64,000 bases of DNA from JAUUSJ01 sp051880475 (GCA_051880475.1 JBJEOA010000055.1:1-64000); one strand, 5' to 3'; positions 7,293 to 16,454 are shown, counted from the stretch's first letter. A program made the numbers and translations. The notes: generated by a model from the letters alone, not told the origin.

Positions 7293-8168
7293 ATGAAAGA
7301 TATGTGGATATTTTATGCAATAGGCTCCTCATTTTTTGCGGGGATTACGGCGATTCTTGCGAAATGTGGAATCAAAAAAACAGATTCGGATGTGGCAACT
7401 GCAATTCGAACAATTGTGGTATTGCTATTTTCTTGGCTGATGGTACTGATTACAGGCACATGGACAGAAATTGCGAAGATTAGTAGTAAAACATTACTAT
7501 TTCTTGTCTTGTCTGGTCTGGCAACAGGAGCATCGTGGCTATGTTATTTTCGTGCCTTACAAAAAGGTGATATTAATAAGGTTGTTCCAATTGATAAATC
7601 TAGTACGATACTTACCATTTTGCTGGCATTGATTTTCTTAAATGAAGGAATTACATGGGGAAAGACAGTTTCCGTGATTTTGATTGGTATTGGTACTATG
7701 CTGATGATCTCAAAAAAGGACTCAGAAAATACTTCAGAGCAAAAGGGCAAAAGCTGGTTGATTTATGCAATATTGTCTGCGGTATTTGCCAGCTTGACTG
7801 CAATATTAGGAAAAATTGGAATTACACAAATTAATTCGAATCTTGGTACGGCAATCCGAACTACAGTTGTTTTGATTATGGCATGGGTGATGGTATTCGT
7901 GTCTGGAAAACAGCATGAGGTGAGAAAGATAGAGAAAAGAGAACTTAATTTTATCGGATTATCTGGTTTGGCGACAGGGGCATCGTGGTTGTGTTACTAT
8001 CGAGCTTTGCAAGAGGGTCCTGCTAGTGTGGTTGTTCCGATAGATAAATTGAGTATTCTTGTCACTATTGTGTTTTCATGGATTGTATTTCACGAAAAAT
8101 TGACCAAAAAATCTGCTTTTGGTGTTACTTGTATTACAGTTGGTACAGTTTTGCTTGCGATTATTTAG
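7293..8168 (+). CDS. EamA/DMT family transporter with two near-identical halves
   Basis: 291 residues, about ten membrane helices: two five-helix EamA repeats. The halves are unusually alike. SGLATGASWLCYFRALQKGD in the first half matches SGLATGASWLCYYRALQEGP in the second, each followed by VVPIDK. Family members move metabolites or drugs across the membrane; the substrate is unknown. It starts at ATG 7293, 10 nt after the palindromic repeat, with 'acgggag' as ribosome binding site. Confidence 0.82.
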   Translation: MKDMWIFYAIGSSFFAGITAILAKCGIKKTDSDVATAIRTIVVLLFSWLMVLITGTWTEIAKISSKTLLFLVLSGLATGASWLCYFRALQKGDINKVVPIDKSSTILTILLALIFLNEGITWGKTVSVILIGIGTMLMISKKDSENTSEQKGKSWLIYAILSAVFASLTAILGKIGITQINSNLGTAIRTTVVLIMAWVMVFVSGKQHEVRKIEKRELNFIGLSGLATGASWLCYYRALQEGPASVVVPIDKLSILVTIVFSWIVFHEKLTKKSAFGVTCITVGTVLLAII

Positions 8169-8181
8169 AGGGGGAAATATT

Positions 8182-8470
8182 GTGGAATTTAGAATAACAG
8201 ACAATGTTTCAGAACAAGATATTAAGGATGTTTATAGAGAATTGAAAGAGTATAATTTATCAAAGCTTGAATCGTCTGAGATTACTCCCTTTGGAGCATT
8301 TTATCAAATAAGTCCGTGAAATCCCTTGCTTTAGCTATGGGGAGTGTTAAGAGGAAGTAGACGGAATAAAAATGGTAGGTCTAATTGCAGAAATATTTGG
8401 AAATTGGATTTGTATAAAATATCTGTGGGTAAGTGAAAAACTTAGAAGTCAAGGTCGTATTTTGATATAA
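8182..8470 (+). pseudogene. Decayed GNAT N-acetyltransferase
   Basis: GTG 8182 behind 'agaggggg' gives VEFRITDNVSEQDIKDVYRE and continues LKEYNLSKLESSEITPFGAF, a GNAT N-terminus. It stops at 8319. Downstream, in another frame from about 8372, VGLIAEIFGNWICIKYLWVS and then EKLRSQG match the middle of the same family, up to the first half of the Q/R-x-x-G-x-G loop. That frame ends at 8470 and the C-terminal third is missing. The gene is broken by frameshift and deletion. Confidence 0.65.
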
Positions 8471-8486
8471 GGAAGGATGAAGGAAA

Positions 8487-8828
8487 ATGAGTATTACGGT
8501 AAATATATATTATACTGGCAAAAATGGTGCTGCCAGAAGATTTGCTGAAGAAATGATTTCAAGCGGAACTGTAGATGCTATACGAAATGAAGCAGGAAAT
8601 CTTAAATATGATTATTTTTTTTCTATGGATGATGCAGAGACAATTTTGCTAATCGATAGTTGGAAGAATCAGGAAGCTATAGATATCCATCACGCTACGC
8701 CTATGATGAGTAAGATTATAGAACTTAGAGACAAATATGATTTGCATATGCAGGTTGAACGTTATATTTCTGATGAGAATGGCATTCCGTCTAAGGACGA
8801 GAGTTATATTAGAAAAAATCAGTTGTGA
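8487..8828 (+). CDS. Antibiotic biosynthesis monooxygenase-fold (ABM) protein
   Basis: 113 residues. A dimeric alpha-beta barrel protein of the ABM/quinol-monooxygenase family is suggested by N-terminal ITVNIYYTGKNGAARRFAEE, the central YDYFFSMDDAETILLIDSWK and the next-helix HHATPMMSKI. These proteins oxidise small aromatic or quinol substrates without a metal or flavin, or bind them. Here the length is usual for the family. 'aaggatgaagg' precedes the ATG. A copy of the palindromic repeat sits 22 nt after the stop. Confidence 0.75.
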   Translation: MSITVNIYYTGKNGAARRFAEEMISSGTVDAIRNEAGNLKYDYFFSMDDAETILLIDSWKNQEAIDIHHATPMMSKIIELRDKYDLHMQVERYISDENGIPSKDESYIRKNQL

Positions 8829-8849
8829 GGGGCAGACAATGTTAGAAAA

Positions 8850-8872
8850 GGACGGAGGTCTGTCCCCTGTCC
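8850..8872 (+). repeat. Palindromic repeat, copy 2 of 3
   Basis: A 23-nt element starting GGACGGAGGTCTGTCC. It differs from copy 1 at two positions (A/G and C/T). It lies between the monooxygenase-fold gene and the next GNAT gene, whose ribosome binding site (gggagg) follows almost at once. Confidence 0.6.
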
Positions 8873-8888
8873 GTGGGAGGTTTTTACA

Positions 8889-9434
8889 GTGAAATACAAT
8901 AAGAAAATATTATTAAAAAATGGTATGGAATGTTGTCTGAGAAATGGAATGGAAAGTGATGGACAGCTTGTGCTTGAAAACTTCAATCTCACACATGAAC
9001 AAACGGATTATCTGCTTTCTTATCCAGATGAGAATAGTTTTACTGCAATTTTGGAAAGCCAGTTTTTAAAAGAAAAATCTGAGAGTGAAAATGAGATTGA
9101 GATAATTGCCATAGTTAATAATGTGGTAGTCGGAACTGCTGGAATTGAGGCAGTTGGAAATAAATATAAAGTACAGCATCGCGCGGAATTTGGTGTTAGT
9201 GTTGCCAAAGAATTTTGGGGACTTGGGATTGGTCGTGCATTAATGGATGCCTGTATTGAATGTGCGAAGAAGGCAGGGTATGTGCAGCTTGAACTTAATG
9301 TAGTTGCTGAAAATAAGAGGGCCATATCCATGTATGAAAAAGCAGGATTTAAAGAATATGGAAGAAATCCTAAGGGATTTCGTTCTCGTATAACAGGATT
9401 TCAGGAGGTACTTTATATGATACTGGAATTATAG
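8889..9434 (+). CDS. GNAT family N-acetyltransferase
   Basis: 181 residues from GTG 8889, 8 nt after GGGAGG. The GNAT core is clear: FGVSVAKEFWGLGIGRALMD (strand, then the acetyl-CoA loop), LELNVVAENKRAISMYEKAG and F (last strand and helix). The N-terminal 50 residues, including HEQTDYLLSYPDE, resemble a subgroup of uncharacterised acetyltransferases common in Firmicutes. The acceptor is unknown. A hairpin built on the palindromic repeat follows and faces the convergent transporter gene. Confidence 0.85.
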   Translation: MKYNKKILLKNGMECCLRNGMESDGQLVLENFNLTHEQTDYLLSYPDENSFTAILESQFLKEKSESENEIEIIAIVNNVVVGTAGIEAVGNKYKVQHRAEFGVSVAKEFWGLGIGRALMDACIECAKKAGYVQLELNVVAENKRAISMYEKAGFKEYGRNPKGFRSRITGFQEVLYMILEL

Positions 9435-9438
9435 CATA

Positions 9439-9471
9439 GATACGGACGGAGGCCTGTCCCCCGTCCGTATC
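9439..9471 (+). terminator. Bidirectional hairpin containing palindromic repeat copy 3
   Basis: The repeat GGACGGAGGCCTGTCC plus CCCGTCC (9444-9466) is extended here to an 11-bp perfect stem: GATACGGACGG (9439-9449) with CCGTCCGTATC (9461-9471). It lies between two convergent genes, 4 nt past one stop and 3 nt before the other. This suggests a terminator role, though no T-run follows. Confidence 0.5.
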
Positions 9472-9474
9472 TCG

Positions 9475-10833
9475 TTAGATTAATCCCTGTATTAATATAA
9501 TAAGAATTAAAATTGGCAAGATAAACTGTAAATAAATTTTAAATGCTTTATTCTTTGGAAGTTTTAGACCTTCTCCTTTGTTTACCTCAGCCATATATTT
9601 ATCATAGCCCCAGCCCCATTTGCTGACGCAAAATAGTAGATAAATGAGAGAACCGAGTGGCAATAAGAGATTGCTCACAAGAAAATCCTCTGAGTCGAGA
9701 ACATTTCGGTTTCCAATTAGATGTAAATTGCTCAAAATATTATATCCTAAAACGCAAGGGATACTCGCAATGAATACAATAAAGAAGTTTATCAAACTGG
9801 ATTTTTTACGGCTCCATCCAAAATTATCGATGCATGTGGAGATAAGATTTTCAAAAACTGCTGTAATTGTGGAAAAACTAGCAAAAGTCATGAAGAGGAA
9901 GAAGAGAGTTCCCCATAATCTACCTCCAGCCATATTTGTAAATATATTAGGCAATGTAATAAAAATTAGCTGTGGACCGGCATCCGGCTGTACGTTAAAA
10001 GAAAAGCAGGCTGGGAAAATGATTAACCCAGACATTAATGCGACAAAAGTATCTAATAAACAGATACGGATAGATTCCCCGGCTAATGTATGGGTATCTG
10101 CCATGTAACTTCCAAAAATTTCCATAGCGGCAATTCCAAGACTTAGAGTGAAGAATGCCTGATTCATAGCGGCGGTGATTACCTTTCCATAGCCTGTCTC
10201 AGCGGCGCGGGATAAGTTTGGAAGCAAATAAAAAGCAATTCCATCTTTTGCTCCTGGAAGAATAAGGCTATGCACAGCGAGGACAATAATGAGAAGAAGC
10301 AAAACCATCATCATATATTTTGTAATTTTCTCCAGTCCATTTTGAAGACCACGACTACATACAAAAAAACCAGCGATAACTGTAATTGCCATCCAAGCTC
10401 CCATTTCGATTGGATTTGCGAGGAGAGAATCAAATACACCACTTACTTGTTCTGTGCTAAGTTTGTTAAAAGATCCTGTGGCAAATTTGAAAAAATAACT
10501 TAGCATCCAACCAGCTACTGTTGTGTAGTACATCATAAGAAGATAGCAGCCTGCAATGCAAAACCAACCGTGAATATGCCATTTACTTCCTGGCTTTTCT
10601 AGAGTCCGGTAGGCTAAGACAGCGCTTTTTCGTCCAGCACGTCCAACTGCCAATTCCATTGTCAAAACGGGAACTCCCATAATTAATAAAAACAATAGAT
10701 AAAACAGTACAAAAATACTGCCACCGTTTTCACCAGCAACATAGGGAAAACGCCATACATTGCCGATTCCGATGGCACATCCAGCACTCACTAGCAAAAA
10801 TCCTAGGCGAGAGCCAAAACTTTCTCTTTTCAT
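9475..10833 (-). CDS. Sodium-dependent transporter, neurotransmitter:sodium symporter family
   Basis: 452 residues, about 11-12 membrane helices, LeuT fold (PF00209). Helix 1 carries the unwound signature GFLLVSAGCAIGIGNVWRFP, followed by YVAGENGGSIFVLFYLLFLL, which holds the sodium and substrate sites. Bacterial relatives take up amino acids such as tryptophan, leucine or tyrosine with sodium. Length fits 11- or 12-helix bacterial members. ATG 10833 follows 'caaggaggaaataaa'. It is a single gene, divergent from the alpha-galactosidase across about 300 nt. Confidence 0.88.
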   Translation of the reverse strand: MKRESFGSRLGFLLVSAGCAIGIGNVWRFPYVAGENGGSIFVLFYLLFLLIMGVPVLTMELAVGRAGRKSAVLAYRTLEKPGSKWHIHGWFCIAGCYLLMMYYTTVAGWMLSYFFKFATGSFNKLSTEQVSGVFDSLLANPIEMGAWMAITVIAGFFVCSRGLQNGLEKITKYMMMVLLLLIIVLAVHSLILPGAKDGIAFYLLPNLSRAAETGYGKVITAAMNQAFFTLSLGIAAMEIFGSYMADTHTLAGESIRICLLDTFVALMSGLIIFPACFSFNVQPDAGPQLIFITLPNIFTNMAGGRLWGTLFFLFMTFASFSTITAVFENLISTCIDNFGWSRKKSSLINFFIVFIASIPCVLGYNILSNLHLIGNRNVLDSEDFLVSNLLLPLGSLIYLLFCVSKWGWGYDKYMAEVNKGEGLKLPKNKAFKIYLQFILPILILIILIQGLI

Positions 10834-11037
10834 TTTATTTCCTCCTTGAGTGAAATCTTTTTTACATCATTTAATAGGATTATAGCAGTATTTTGTTCTT
10901 ATGTCCATGAAAGATAGTAAAAATGTAGAAAAAATAAAAAAAATATACGTCAAGATAAACAATTGAAATTGAAAATCATGAGAGAATATTCCAAAAAGAA
11001 GAAAAAAGATTTGGCTATTTTAGAAAGTGTTTTTTTC

Positions 11038-11066
11038 TTGCCTATGGTTGATTCCTGCGATATAGT
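11038..11066 (+). promoter_or_regulatory. Probable promoter of the alpha-galactosidase gene
   Basis: TTGCCT (11038-11043), a 17-nt spacer and TATAGT (11061-11066), 66 nt before the start codon. A small hairpin, CCTG-ttttt-g-CAGG, follows at about 11086-11098. The rest of the divergent gap 10834-11037 is AT-rich, with nothing else I recognise. Confidence 0.4.
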
Positions 11067-11131
11067 ATATATGTAAAACGATATGCCTGTTTTTGCAGGT
11101 ACAATATGAATGGAAAGCAGAGGAGTTTAAC

Positions 11132-13318
11132 ATGGGAATTATTTTTAACGACAAAAGCAAAACAATTACTTTGCATACGAAACATTCTTCTTATCAGATG
11201 AAAATTGGAAATCTCGATTATCTTATTCATCTGTATTATGGACCGAGTATTTGTGACGCAGATATGAGTTATCAGATTATGCAGTATGACCGTGGATTTT
11301 CAGGAAATCCATACGAATCTAGAAATGCCAGAACTTTTTCTCTAGACGCACAGCCACAGGAATTTTCCACGCAGCAGCAGGGCGATTTCCGCACAGCAAG
11401 CATAGAGGTGATTAATAGTGATGGAAGTTATTCTTTCCATGGAAAAGCAGTAGATTTTAAAATTACAAAAGGAAAGTATCAGTTAGATACGTTGCCATGT
11501 GTTTTTGCCAATGAGGAAGATACGGTTGATACTTTAGAAGTTACATTAGTTGATTCGGTGAGCAATGTCAAAGTTATTCTTCTCTATAGTGTATTTGAAG
11601 AAGCCGATATCATTACTCGTGCGATAAAGGTTGTAAATGATGGAGAGTCCTCTATCCATCTAAATAAGATTATGTCTGTCTGCCTTGATTTCTTAAATGG
11701 AAAAGATTTTGATCTTGTAAGTCTTCCAGGACGCTATGGTCAGGAGCGTCAGGTGGAACGTCAGCGTATGACCCACCATATTCATACAATCGGAAGTGTT
11801 CGAGGTTCTTCAAGTCACCAGCAAAATCCATTTGTTATTTTATGTGATAAAAATGCTACAGAAGATTACGGTAAATGTTACGGATTTTCGCTGATGTACA
11901 GTGGAAATTTCTTAACAGAGGTAGAGCTTGACCAGTACGACCAGCTTCGTCTTGTGATGGGAATTAATCCAAAGCAATTTGTCTATGAGATAAAGCCACA
12001 GGAGGTATTTGAGGGACCTGAGGTTGTCATGGCGTTTTCTGAGAATGGATTTACAGGACTTTCTCATTTATATCATGATTTTTATCGCTCTAATTTATGT
12101 AAGAGTAAATTTGTAAAGGATGTAAAACGTCCAGTATTGATTAATAGTTGGGAAGCAGCATTTATGGATTTTGATGATGTAAAGCTTGTGGAGATTGCAA
12201 AGGCCGCAAAGAAAATGGGTGTAGAACTTCTCGTTATGGACGATGGATGGTTTGGAAAACGAGACGATGATAATAGCAGTCTCGGAGATTGGTATGTAAA
12301 TGAGAATAAAATTAAATGTGGTTTACATAAATTAGTGGAACAGATTAATGATTTAGGAATGAAATTTGGTATCTGGTTTGAGCCAGAGATGGTTTCAGAA
12401 GACAGTGATCTCTACCGTGCTCATCCAGAGTGGACGATGCAGATTCCTGGAAGACATGCAGTGCGCAGTAGAAACCAGATGGCACTTGATATGAGTCGTC
12501 GAGATGTTCAAGATTATCTTATTGAAAAAGTAAATTCTATTTTGGACGATGCCAATATTTACTATGTAAAATGGGATATCAACCGTTCTTTGGCGGATAT
12601 TTGGTCTAATGACCTCCCAGCTGAGAAACAGGGCGAGGTTTATCACAGATATATTCTTGGATTATATCGTGTTATGAATCATATCATTAAAACTCATCCA
12701 GATATTTTATTTGAGGGATGCAGTGGCGGCGGTGGACGCTACGACCCTGCGATGCTTCATTATTATCCACAGTACTGGGTAAGCGATAATAATCATCCAA
12801 TTGACCGTTTGAAGCTTCACTATGGAACGACATTTGTTTATCCAGTTAGTACAATGGGTGCTCATATTTCCGACAGTGGAAGACTTGTTCCTCTTAAGAC
12901 AAAGGCAGTTGTTGCTATGTGTGGTACATTTGGGTATGAGCTTGATGCTACTCATTTATCGGAGGAGGAACAAGAAGTATGCCGTGAGCAGAGTGATTTG
13001 TTTAGAAAATACTATGACCTTATCTTCTCTGGAGATTATTATCGTTTGACAAATCCGTTTGAGATGGGAAATATGACTGCATGGCAGCATGTATCAAAAG
13101 ATAAGAGCGAATCCCTTTTAAGTGTAGTAGTTACAAATCTTACTTGTAATGGACCACAAGAATATATTAAAGCAAAAGGATTAGAGCCTAATACGATGTA
13201 CACAATCAACGACGGAGAGGAAGTTTATTCTGGTGCTGCTTTGATGAATGCAGGACTTCCAATTAACAGAGAAGTGCCTGAGTACACGGCATTCCAATTC
13301 CATTTACAAAAGAAATAA
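11132..13318 (+). CDS. Alpha-galactosidase, GH36
   Basis: 728 residues, the usual length for the clan GH-D tetrameric alpha-galactosidases. The enzyme releases terminal alpha-galactose from melibiose, raffinose and stachyose in the cytoplasm; no signal peptide is seen. A beta-sandwich fills residues 1-320, then the TIM barrel: LLVMDDGWFGKRDDDNSSLG, FGIWFEPEMVSEDSDLYR, YYVKWDINRS with the expected nucleophile Asp482, and YWVSDNNHPID with the likely acid/base Asp552. The GCSGGGGRYDP loop lies between them. ATG 11132 is chosen because AGGAG lies 6 nt upstream; the frame itself extends to 11093. No sugar transporter is adjacent. Confidence 0.93.
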   Translation: MGIIFNDKSKTITLHTKHSSYQMKIGNLDYLIHLYYGPSICDADMSYQIMQYDRGFSGNPYESRNARTFSLDAQPQEFSTQQQGDFRTASIEVINSDGSYSFHGKAVDFKITKGKYQLDTLPCVFANEEDTVDTLEVTLVDSVSNVKVILLYSVFEEADIITRAIKVVNDGESSIHLNKIMSVCLDFLNGKDFDLVSLPGRYGQERQVERQRMTHHIHTIGSVRGSSSHQQNPFVILCDKNATEDYGKCYGFSLMYSGNFLTEVELDQYDQLRLVMGINPKQFVYEIKPQEVFEGPEVVMAFSENGFTGLSHLYHDFYRSNLCKSKFVKDVKRPVLINSWEAAFMDFDDVKLVEIAKAAKKMGVELLVMDDGWFGKRDDDNSSLGDWYVNENKIKCGLHKLVEQINDLGMKFGIWFEPEMVSEDSDLYRAHPEWTMQIPGRHAVRSRNQMALDMSRRDVQDYLIEKVNSILDDANIYYVKWDINRSLADIWSNDLPAEKQGEVYHRYILGLYRVMNHIIKTHPDILFEGCSGGGGRYDPAMLHYYPQYWVSDNNHPIDRLKLHYGTTFVYPVSTMGAHISDSGRLVPLKTKAVVAMCGTFGYELDATHLSEEEQEVCREQSDLFRKYYDLIFSGDYYRLTNPFEMGNMTAWQHVSKDKSESLLSVVVTNLTCNGPQEYIKAKGLEPNTMYTINDGEEVYSGAALMNAGLPINREVPEYTAFQFHLQKK

Positions 13319-13344
13319 TAATTTTGAATCCAGTTTAATGATTT

Positions 13345-14226
13345 TTAATTTTTTTCTGGAAGTTGAGCAATTAAAATTGCTATAAACATAATAACGCATC
13401 CTAAAATTTCTCGAAGAGATAATTTTTGATGTAAGAGAACCCAACCAGCTAAGACAGAAATGCATGACTCTAAGCTTAAAATGAGTGAGGCGACGGTTGG
13501 GTTCATATTTTTTTGCCCGATAATTTGTAACGTATAGGCAACACCGCAAGACATAACTCCGGCATAGAGCAGTGGTTTCCACGCTTGCAAAAGGGCAAAA
13601 AGGGTAGGATTTTCAAAAAGAAACATGAAAATCGAGGATAGTATACCAGACACTAAAAATTGGATACAAGATAGTTTTACTCCATCTGTCTTTGGCGCAA
13701 AATAATCGATGATTAAAATATGTACGGCAAATAAAAAAGCACAGCAAAGGACAAAAAAATCTCCTTTACCGATGGAAAAAGAACCTGATATGCAAAGCAG
13801 GTAAAGCCCAATTACTGCTAAAACTACAGATAACCAGATCATTTTTCCAGTTTTTTTGCCAAGAAAGATTCCAAGAATTGGAACTAATATGATATAGCAT
13901 GCGGTGATAAATCCCGCTTTTCCAACCGTTGTATACTTAATTCCTATTTGTTGAAAATTGCTTGCAGCACAGAGAAAAATTCCACAGCAAATTCCTCCAG
14001 TTAATAATAAGTTTTTTTCCTTTGATGAATCATATTTTTTCTCTTTTTCGGATAGTTTATTGAGAAAAAAGATACAGGGAATTAGCACAATTCCGCCGAT
14101 GATAGACCTCACTGCGTTGAAAGTAAATGGACCGACATAATCCATTCCAACACTTTGAGCCACAAAGGCAATTCCCCATATTGATGCTGTTAAAAGTAAG
14201 ATGAGAGAGCTTTGTATTTTATTCAT
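13345..14226 (-). CDS. EamA/DMT family transporter
   Basis: 293 residues with ten predicted helices in two EamA halves (SSLILLLTASIWGIAFVAQS at the start, VASLILSLESCISVLAGWVL near the end). The function is probably metabolite or drug export. I prefer ATG 14226, 5 nt behind GGAGG, over ATG 14238, which would place the ribosome binding site inside the gene. It lies 16 nt downstream of the GntR gene and is probably the target and operon partner of that regulator. Confidence 0.83.
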   Translation of the reverse strand: MNKIQSSLILLLTASIWGIAFVAQSVGMDYVGPFTFNAVRSIIGGIVLIPCIFFLNKLSEKEKKYDSSKEKNLLLTGGICCGIFLCAASNFQQIGIKYTTVGKAGFITACYIILVPILGIFLGKKTGKMIWLSVVLAVIGLYLLCISGSFSIGKGDFFVLCCAFLFAVHILIIDYFAPKTDGVKLSCIQFLVSGILSSIFMFLFENPTLFALLQAWKPLLYAGVMSCGVAYTLQIIGQKNMNPTVASLILSLESCISVLAGWVLLHQKLSLREILGCVIMFIAILIAQLPEKN

Positions 14227-14242
14227 TTTGTCCTCCATGTTT

Positions 14243-14881
14243 TTAATGTATCATTTTTTTTACGGATGTCATATAATGTTCTAAAATTGCGTCACAGATA
14301 AATTCGATATCTCCAGTTTTGCATGCATCGACTAGTTTTTTATGTATAGTGTACTGGGAAAAAACCATAGACGCCAGATTGATAGTAGTATTGTTGCTAA
14401 TAATACTATTGCCGTATTCTAATATCTCCCATGCTTTTCGCAGTCTTGGATAAGAAACTAATTGCATAATTTCTCTGTGTATTTTATTATCCAGATCAAA
14501 AATTTTATTGCAGTCTTTTTTAGTCAATTGACGCATCTCCTCTAAAATATCTTCCATGCGATAAATTGTTTTTCCAGGAAAGCTTTTTCCGTATAGTTTT
14601 ACTGCCATAATTTCATAATGAGCACGCATATAGTAAATTTCATATATATCTTCTATTTTGACGGTGCGTACATAACACCCGACGTTTCTTTTGTATTCAA
14701 CCATTCCCTCTTGTTCTAGTTGTCTTAGAGCTTCACGAATTGGTCCTCTGCTAATTTGAAATTCTTTTGCTAAATCCTGCTCTATAATTTTTGTGCCAGG
14801 TTTTAATTTTCCGTTTATAATTCTCACTCTGATGATATCTACTACATTTTCTCGCAGTGTACGGTGTTTTGGTCCACTCAT
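14243..14881 (-). CDS. GntR family transcriptional regulator (FadR/FCD type)
   Basis: 212 residues. Residues about 8-72 form the winged helix (LRENVVDIIRVRIINGKLKP, ISRGPIREALRQLEQEGMVE). The C-terminal 130 residues are all-helical, as in FCD ligand-binding domains (YYMRAHYEIMAVKLYGK, NKIHREIMQLVSYPRL). It likely senses a metabolite and controls itself and the EamA exporter immediately downstream. ATG 14881 is preceded on its strand by 'gaaaggaataaact'. Confidence 0.88.
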   Translation of the reverse strand: MSGPKHRTLRENVVDIIRVRIINGKLKPGTKIIEQDLAKEFQISRGPIREALRQLEQEGMVEYKRNVGCYVRTVKIEDIYEIYYMRAHYEIMAVKLYGKSFPGKTIYRMEDILEEMRQLTKKDCNKIFDLDNKIHREIMQLVSYPRLRKAWEILEYGNSIISNNTTINLASMVFSQYTIHKKLVDACKTGDIEFICDAILEHYMTSVKKMIH

Positions 14882-15221
14882 AGTTTATTCCTTTCTAGCG
14901 TTACATTTCGATGGAAATTATTCTATCACAAACAAGTTTCGGAGTAAACAGACTGTTTTTGAAATTTAGAGAAGGAAAAAATAATAGGGAGATATTAAAA
15001 AGGCAGCTAAAAAGAAAAATAAATATAAAAAGACATAGGAAAAATATTACAAAAATATTAAAAAATATTGTACATATATTACAAAATAAAACTGATGTTT
15101 ACTGATGGAGTACGTTTTTGGTACTTGTTGTAATAATTATGATTTGATATAATGTATAAACGTTAAATCCTTTTTTTCCTATTGTTTCTCACGATTAAGA
15201 GGAATGAGGTGTAGAATACAT
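14882..15221 (+). promoter_or_regulatory. AT-rich intergenic region with promoter for the glucosaminidase gene
   Basis: About 340 nt between divergent genes. TTGTTG (15125-15130), a 17-nt spacer and TATAAT (15148-15153) make a good sigma-A promoter for the rightward gene. The frame 14911-15105 is Lys/Arg/Ile-rich, lacks a convincing ribosome binding site and looks like chance coding in AT-rich DNA. I see no other structure. Confidence 0.5.
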
Positions 15222-16355
15222 ATGCAGATGAAAACGAAAAAAAGAATTATATTACTTTTTGGAATGCTATTTGCATTTTCAGTGAGCTTTCTTTTTTCGC
15301 TAGAATCAAAAGCAGCAACGAAGAATGGATGGGTTGTCTCAGGGGGAAAGACATATTATAAGAAAAGTGGAAAAAAAGTAAAAGGCTTACAGAAGATAGG
15401 AAATTATTATTACTATTTTGATAGTCAAGGAAAGATGACAACAGGTTGGAAAACTATCAATGGAAAGAAATTTTATTTTAAGAAGACTGGAGCAATTAGG
15501 GAAAAAGGAAAAATGTTTACGGGATGGCATACGATTGATGGCAAGACGTATTATTTTAAAATGCTTGGAAGTAAGTATAAGATTGGAAGTATGTTTACGG
15601 GATGGCATACGATTGGAAAAAAATATTTTTATTTTAATAAATCGGGGCATATGCTGACAGGAAGCTATAAAATCTCAGGAAAGACATTTTATTTTAAAAA
15701 AACTGGGAAGACGGGAGAAAAGGGTTCTGTATTTACAGGAACGAGAACGGTAAACAATATTACATATTATTATAGAACAAGCGGAAAGATTGGCACAAAA
15801 GGAGCATTATATAAAACAACGAAAAAAGTAACGACTCAATCAAAGCCAGTAGAGCCTCAATCAGATAATATGACAAATGCTCAGTTTGTCTCATATATCG
15901 GTAACCTTGCAAGAGAAGATATGAAAAAGACAGGTATATTGGCATCTGTGACAATTGCTCAGGCTATTTTAGAGAGCGGTTACGGTAAGTCTGGACTTGC
16001 GAAAAATGCGAATAATTTATTTGGAATTAAAGCGGGAAAGGTTTGGAATTCAGCTGCTTGGAATGGGAAAGTTTATAAAGCTGTAACGAAAGAATATATA
16101 AATGGTAAGTATATTACGATAGTAGATAGTTTTCGGTTTTATGATAGCTGGGAGAAGAGCGTTTTAGACCATTCGTATTATCTTAGAACAGCGAAAAATG
16201 GAAGTAAGCTTCGCTATCCTGGAATTTCCACTTGTAGAGATTATAGGAGAGCAGCACAGATTATTAAAAATGGAGGCTATGCCACAGCTCCAAACTATGT
16301 AGAAGTAATTTGTAATATTATCCGAACATGGAATTTAACAAAATATGACTTATAA
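15222..16355 (+). CDS. Secreted glucosaminidase with cell-wall-binding repeats
   Basis: 377 residues. A signal peptide (RIILLFGMLFAFSVSFLFSL, cleavage near SKAAT) is followed by about five choline-binding-type wall repeats at residues 35-195 (GWKTINGKKFYFKKTG, two GWHTI units, GSYKISGKTFYFKKTG). The C-terminal domain, about residues 225-375, is a glucosaminidase (PF01832): VTIAQAILESGYGKSGLA with the likely catalytic Glu, then NNLFGIKAG. It should cut peptidoglycan glycan strands outside the cell. I prefer ATG 15222, 10 nt after GAGGTG; ATG 15204 abuts a possible ribosome binding site too closely. The wall repeats repeat at DNA level (ATGTTTACGGGATGGCATAC at 15512 and 15591). Confidence 0.85.
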   Translation: MQMKTKKRIILLFGMLFAFSVSFLFSLESKAATKNGWVVSGGKTYYKKSGKKVKGLQKIGNYYYYFDSQGKMTTGWKTINGKKFYFKKTGAIREKGKMFTGWHTIDGKTYYFKMLGSKYKIGSMFTGWHTIGKKYFYFNKSGHMLTGSYKISGKTFYFKKTGKTGEKGSVFTGTRTVNNITYYYRTSGKIGTKGALYKTTKKVTTQSKPVEPQSDNMTNAQFVSYIGNLAREDMKKTGILASVTIAQAILESGYGKSGLAKNANNLFGIKAGKVWNSAAWNGKVYKAVTKEYINGKYITIVDSFRFYDSWEKSVLDHSYYLRTAKNGSKLRYPGISTCRDYRRAAQIIKNGGYATAPNYVEVICNIIRTWNLTKYDL

Positions 16356-16405
16356 GGAAAAGGGTCTATTGCGATGGCATAATCGGACTTTCATCCATTA
16401 TTATA

Positions 16406-16446
16406 AAATATCTCAGTGAGAGTAAAAATCACTGGGATATTTTTTT
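16406..16446 (+). terminator. Rho-independent terminator
   Basis: AAATATCTCAGTGA (16406-16419) pairs with TCACTGGGATATTT (16429-16442), one G-T pair included, and is followed by a run of T. It ends the glucosaminidase transcript. Confidence 0.75.
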
Positions 16447-16454
16447 GTTTCCTG

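Noticed and set aside
14911..15105. 64-residue Lys/Arg/Ile-rich ORF
   Set aside because: Composition expected of AT-rich noncoding DNA, no ribosome binding site, and it precedes a clear promoter.
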